Positions 61,672-64,000 of a stretch of 64,000 nucleotides of DNA are shown here, in pieces. Each line of letters opens with the position of its first letter. Position 1 is the stretch's first letter. A program made the translations under genes and the position numbers. The notes under the pieces were generated by a model. That model saw nothing but the letters and a program-made list of their open reading frames with translations. It was not told where the DNA came from and made no database searches. The DNA is from Variovorax sp. OV329 (GTDB lineage Bacteria > Pseudomonadota > Gammaproteobacteria > Burkholderiales > Burkholderiaceae_C): NCBI RefSeq assembly GCF_900114785.1, contig NZ_FOUG01000011.1, forward strand, positions 1 to 64,000, in the 5' to 3' direction.

Positions 61672-62187
61672 ATGCTCAGCTCGGCCAGGCCGCATCCGAC
61701 GGAGCGGATCATCCGTATTCCTGCACTCGGACTGTCGGTGCGTGTGCGCGTGGCCCACCTGGGCGTCGAGGGCGGCCCCACCGTGATCGAGACCATGAAC
61801 GCGGCAGGCTTCGGCCCGCTGCTGTACCGGCGCGCCGAGGCGGAGATATTCCAGGTCGCGTCGGGCCGGTACCTGTTCGAGGTCGACGGGCAGCGCTTCG
61901 TTGCGCGCCGCGGCGACATGGTGTGCGTACCGGGCGGGGCGGCACGCGCCTTCGTGAACATCACGGGAACGGGGGCGCGCCAGCAGGTGATCATCCACCC
62001 GGGGCTGGATGCGGCGGCCCTCTTCAGTCACCTGGCCGATGTGCTGGACCTGCAGGGCACACCCTCGGGCGAGCCTCTCGAGCAGCGGCCGCAGTGCTTC
62101 GGCCTGCGCTGGGGCATCGAGTTCCTGGGCGGCCCCTTATCGGCAGATGTGGAGTCCTGCGCGGCTGACGACTTCGGTGAAGGATAG
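61672..62187 (+). CDS. Cupin-domain protein
   Basis: A 171-residue single-domain cupin: TVIETMNAAGFGPLLYRRAEAEIFQVASGRYLFEVDGQRFVARRGDMVCVPGGAARAFVN. The usual motif 1 histidines are replaced (GFGPLLYRRAEAEIF), while motif 2 PGGAARAFVN has lost its histidine, so it is probably not a metal enzyme and may bind a ligand instead. Start 61672 is a choice; a TTG 63 bases upstream is in frame. It is convergent with the MFS transporter gene. Confidence 0.72.
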   Translation: MLSSARPHPTERIIRIPALGLSVRVRVAHLGVEGGPTVIETMNAAGFGPLLYRRAEAEIFQVASGRYLFEVDGQRFVARRGDMVCVPGGAARAFVNITGTGARQQVIIHPGLDAAALFSHLADVLDLQGTPSGEPLEQRPQCFGLRWGIEFLGGPLSADVESCAADDFGEG

Positions 62188-62282
62188 ATGCCTGATGGCG
62201 CCACCGGCGCGTCGGGCTGCCGCGTGCTGCTGGAGGATGCGGGCAAAGAGGCGGCCAATCGGGGCGGCCGAGATCACGCCCC

Positions 62283-63626
62283 CTAGGCAGACCGCTGTGC
62301 CGGCACGGGTGAAGGAAGGTCGCCCGACGCGCGAACGTACCGTGAGCGCGAGGCGAAGGCAAGCGCCACCCCGACTGCGCAGGCCGCGGCGAGGTAATGC
62401 GCAGGCGCCCTTGCATCGATGTGCAGCAGCAGGCTGACCAGCAGGGGGGTTAGGCCGCCGAAGAGGGCGTAGGCGACGTTGTAGCCGAATGACATGCCCG
62501 TGGCGCGGATGGGCGGCGGGAAGGCGCGCACGCAGGCGATCGGTACGAGCGCCAGGGAACCGGCGAAGAAGCCGGCTACCAGGTAGCGCAGCGTCATGTC
62601 ACCGGCAGGGGCGTGGGTACCCAGAAGCCAGTAGCCCGACACCATCAAGCCGCCCCACCCGACCACCATCATCGCAGAAGGCCCGACGCGATCGCTGGCC
62701 CAACCGACCACGACGCAGCCCAGCGCCGCGACCAGCGTGGCCAGCGCGTTGACGTGAAGCGCCTGGGCCATGCTAACGTCGTAGAGGGCCTGCAGGTAGG
62801 TCGGCGCGAGCAGCAAGACGACGCCCACTGCCGCCGACAGTACCCAGGTCTGCGCCGCCACGAAGGCGAGCGTCGGCCGATGTTCCTGCAGCACGGTGCG
62901 CAGGGGCATTTCCCGGGCAGTTCGCGCCTGCGCCTGCAAGGCTTTGAAAACGGGCGTCTCCTCCAGGTAGCGACGCAGGTAGACCGAGACTACGCCGAAG
63001 AGGCCGCCTAGCGCAAACGGCAGCCGCCATGCGTAGTCCTGGATCTCGGCGGCGCTGTAGTGAACGTGGATCCAGCCGGCTACCAGCGAGCCGAGCACGA
63101 TGCCGCCATTGATCCCGGCCGTAAGAATGCCCAGGCCGAGCCCGTAGCGCCGGTCAGGAACATGTTCGGCCACAAACACCCAGGCGCCGGTCAGTTCCCC
63201 GCCGACGGCCAGGCCCTGAAGCACGCGCATGCACAGCAGCAGCAGCGGTGCGGCCATGCCGGCGGACGCGTAGGTCGGAAGGCAGGCGATCAGCAGGGTC
63301 GGCAGTGCCATCAGCAGCACCGTCAGGGTGAACATGCGCTTGCGCCCCAGCTTGTCGGCGAAGTGCCCGAACACAATGCCCCCGATCGGCCGCGCGAGGT
63401 AACCCGCGGCAAAGATGCCCAGGGTCTGGACTTCGCGCAGCCAGCCAGACATATGCTCTGGAAAGAACAGCGCGCCGATGACTTTGGCGAAGAACACGTA
63501 AACGATGAAGTCGTAGTACTCGAGGGTTCCGCCCAGCGCGGACAGGCCGAGCGTTCGGGCGCTCAGCGGGGCTTTTGCCGGCATTGCGGATGGCGGTAGC
63601 GAAGCTGAGGAGGATTGCGGTTCCAT
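62283..63626 (-). CDS. MHS-type major facilitator transporter
   Basis: A 447-residue MFS protein with 12 predicted spans. It begins LGLSALGGTLEYYDFIVYVFFAKVIGALFF, the opening of the metabolite:H+ symporter (citrate/alpha-ketoglutarate/proline-betaine) group. The loop 2-3 signature RPIGGIVFGHFADKLGRKRMF is intact. QGLAVGGELTGAWVFVAEH and GVVSVYLRRYLEETPVFK are also typical. It probably imports an organic acid or osmolyte with protons. Start 63626 is one of three plausible in-frame ATGs (63659 and 63638 are others); none has a clear ribosome site. Confidence 0.87.
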   Translation of the reverse strand: MEPQSSSASLPPSAMPAKAPLSARTLGLSALGGTLEYYDFIVYVFFAKVIGALFFPEHMSGWLREVQTLGIFAAGYLARPIGGIVFGHFADKLGRKRMFTLTVLLMALPTLLIACLPTYASAGMAAPLLLLCMRVLQGLAVGGELTGAWVFVAEHVPDRRYGLGLGILTAGINGGIVLGSLVAGWIHVHYSAAEIQDYAWRLPFALGGLFGVVSVYLRRYLEETPVFKALQAQARTAREMPLRTVLQEHRPTLAFVAAQTWVLSAAVGVVLLLAPTYLQALYDVSMAQALHVNALATLVAALGCVVVGWASDRVGPSAMMVVGWGGLMVSGYWLLGTHAPAGDMTLRYLVAGFFAGSLALVPIACVRAFPPPIRATGMSFGYNVAYALFGGLTPLLVSLLLHIDARAPAHYLAAACAVGVALAFASRSRYVRASGDLPSPVPAQRSA

Positions 63627-63915
63627 GGCGATGTGCATCGGTTGGGTGATGCGGGGCATCGTAGGAACGGAAGGCGCCGCGAAGTTGCTGATCCGTCCTG
63701 TTGGTTGACCACACATCCCGCATGGCAAGGCAGCGCCGCCGGCGGCGAGACGCCGCGGTATGGCAGGACATCGAATGGGACGGCAGGTAAACACCTCGGT
63801 CTGTGCGCGGACGACCATCTCCCGTCGCGCCCTGCCCATGGCCTCGTTGCGGCACCTTCTTTCCGTCAACCGCTCTGTCGGGCTGCAACGGGCGGCTCGT
63901 CAACAAATATTCGAC
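63627..63915. other. Divergent intergenic region
   Basis: About 290 bases between the MFS gene and a rightward open frame. No operator could be defined. Confidence 0.3.
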
Positions 63916-64000
63916 ATGTCCAACATTCATCACCAAAGTGCCCGCCGTGCCACGCTGCGCGGCATGCCACATCCCATCGGCGCCGCCGTTCTGGCAATGG
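63916..64000 (+). CDS. Start of a gene cut by the window edge
   Basis: An ATG opens a frame that reaches the end of the window: MSNIHHQSARRATLRGMPHP then IGAAVLAM, a basic start followed by hydrophobic residues that could be a signal peptide. Too short to identify; divergent from the MFS gene. Confidence 0.35.
   Translation, partial: MSNIHHQSARRATLRGMPHPIGAAVLAM

Overview
The window looks like part of a plasmid, megaplasmid or chromid from a GC-rich betaproteobacterium, most likely Burkholderiales. This rests on base composition and gene families: a Rep_3-type initiator, a ParAB pair with its own centromere palindromes, a RadC-like protein, a DUF3701-type tyrosine recombinase, MgtC and AraC regulators. 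The parS-like palindromes (core GTTTGCACCGTGCAAAC) differ from the usual chromosomal parS, which fits a secondary replicon. I cannot name the genus.

Left third (0.3-21.6 kb): a defence-type island. Minus strand: a PHP-domain/ABC-ATPase gene with a small overlapping partner, a DUF2130 PD-(D/E)XK-like protein, and an AbiEi/AbiEii type IV toxin-antitoxin pair preceded by two 28-bp inverted repeats that look like the AbiEi operator. Plus strand: a compact four-gene SMC/condensin operon of Wadjet type (SMC, MukE-like, MukF-like, Toprim) in the order C-B-A-D. It is followed by a 2204-residue DUF4011/SF1 helicase/Vsr-like nuclease protein, a small unknown protein and a DnaQ-like exonuclease-BRCT protein.

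Middle (21.6-36.3 kb): accessory DNA. It holds a broken helix-turn-helix gene, an unknown winged-helix-like protein divergent from an atypical tyrosine recombinase (with a 13-bp inverted repeat just upstream), a CAP-domain lipoprotein, an AAA+ ATPase next to a HAD-like phosphatase, a long gene-poor stretch, a frameshifted integrase-type IS with recognisable ends, and an XRE regulator.

Replication and partition core (36.8-46.4 kb): an NTF2-like protein, the RadC-like protein, the Rep initiator, an origin-like region with repeated AAAAGCTCC and AACCG(A/T)ATCCACTC words, ParA, five parS-like palindromes, ParB, and a 649-residue tyrosine recombinase with all catalytic residues.

Right part (46.6-64 kb): an intact IS5-family element with a CTAG target duplication sits beside a 2-kb graveyard of truncated genes (AraC, 3-hydroxybutyrate dehydrogenase, a possible beta-barrel protein). 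Beyond it lie MgtC, an AraC gene broken by one base, a minus-strand cluster (multicopper oxidase, AraC regulator and three overlapping envelope genes), lipoproteins, a decayed hydrolase, a VOC protein, NTF2-like and cupin proteins, and an MHS-type MFS transporter. No rRNA, tRNA or CRISPR array was recognised.
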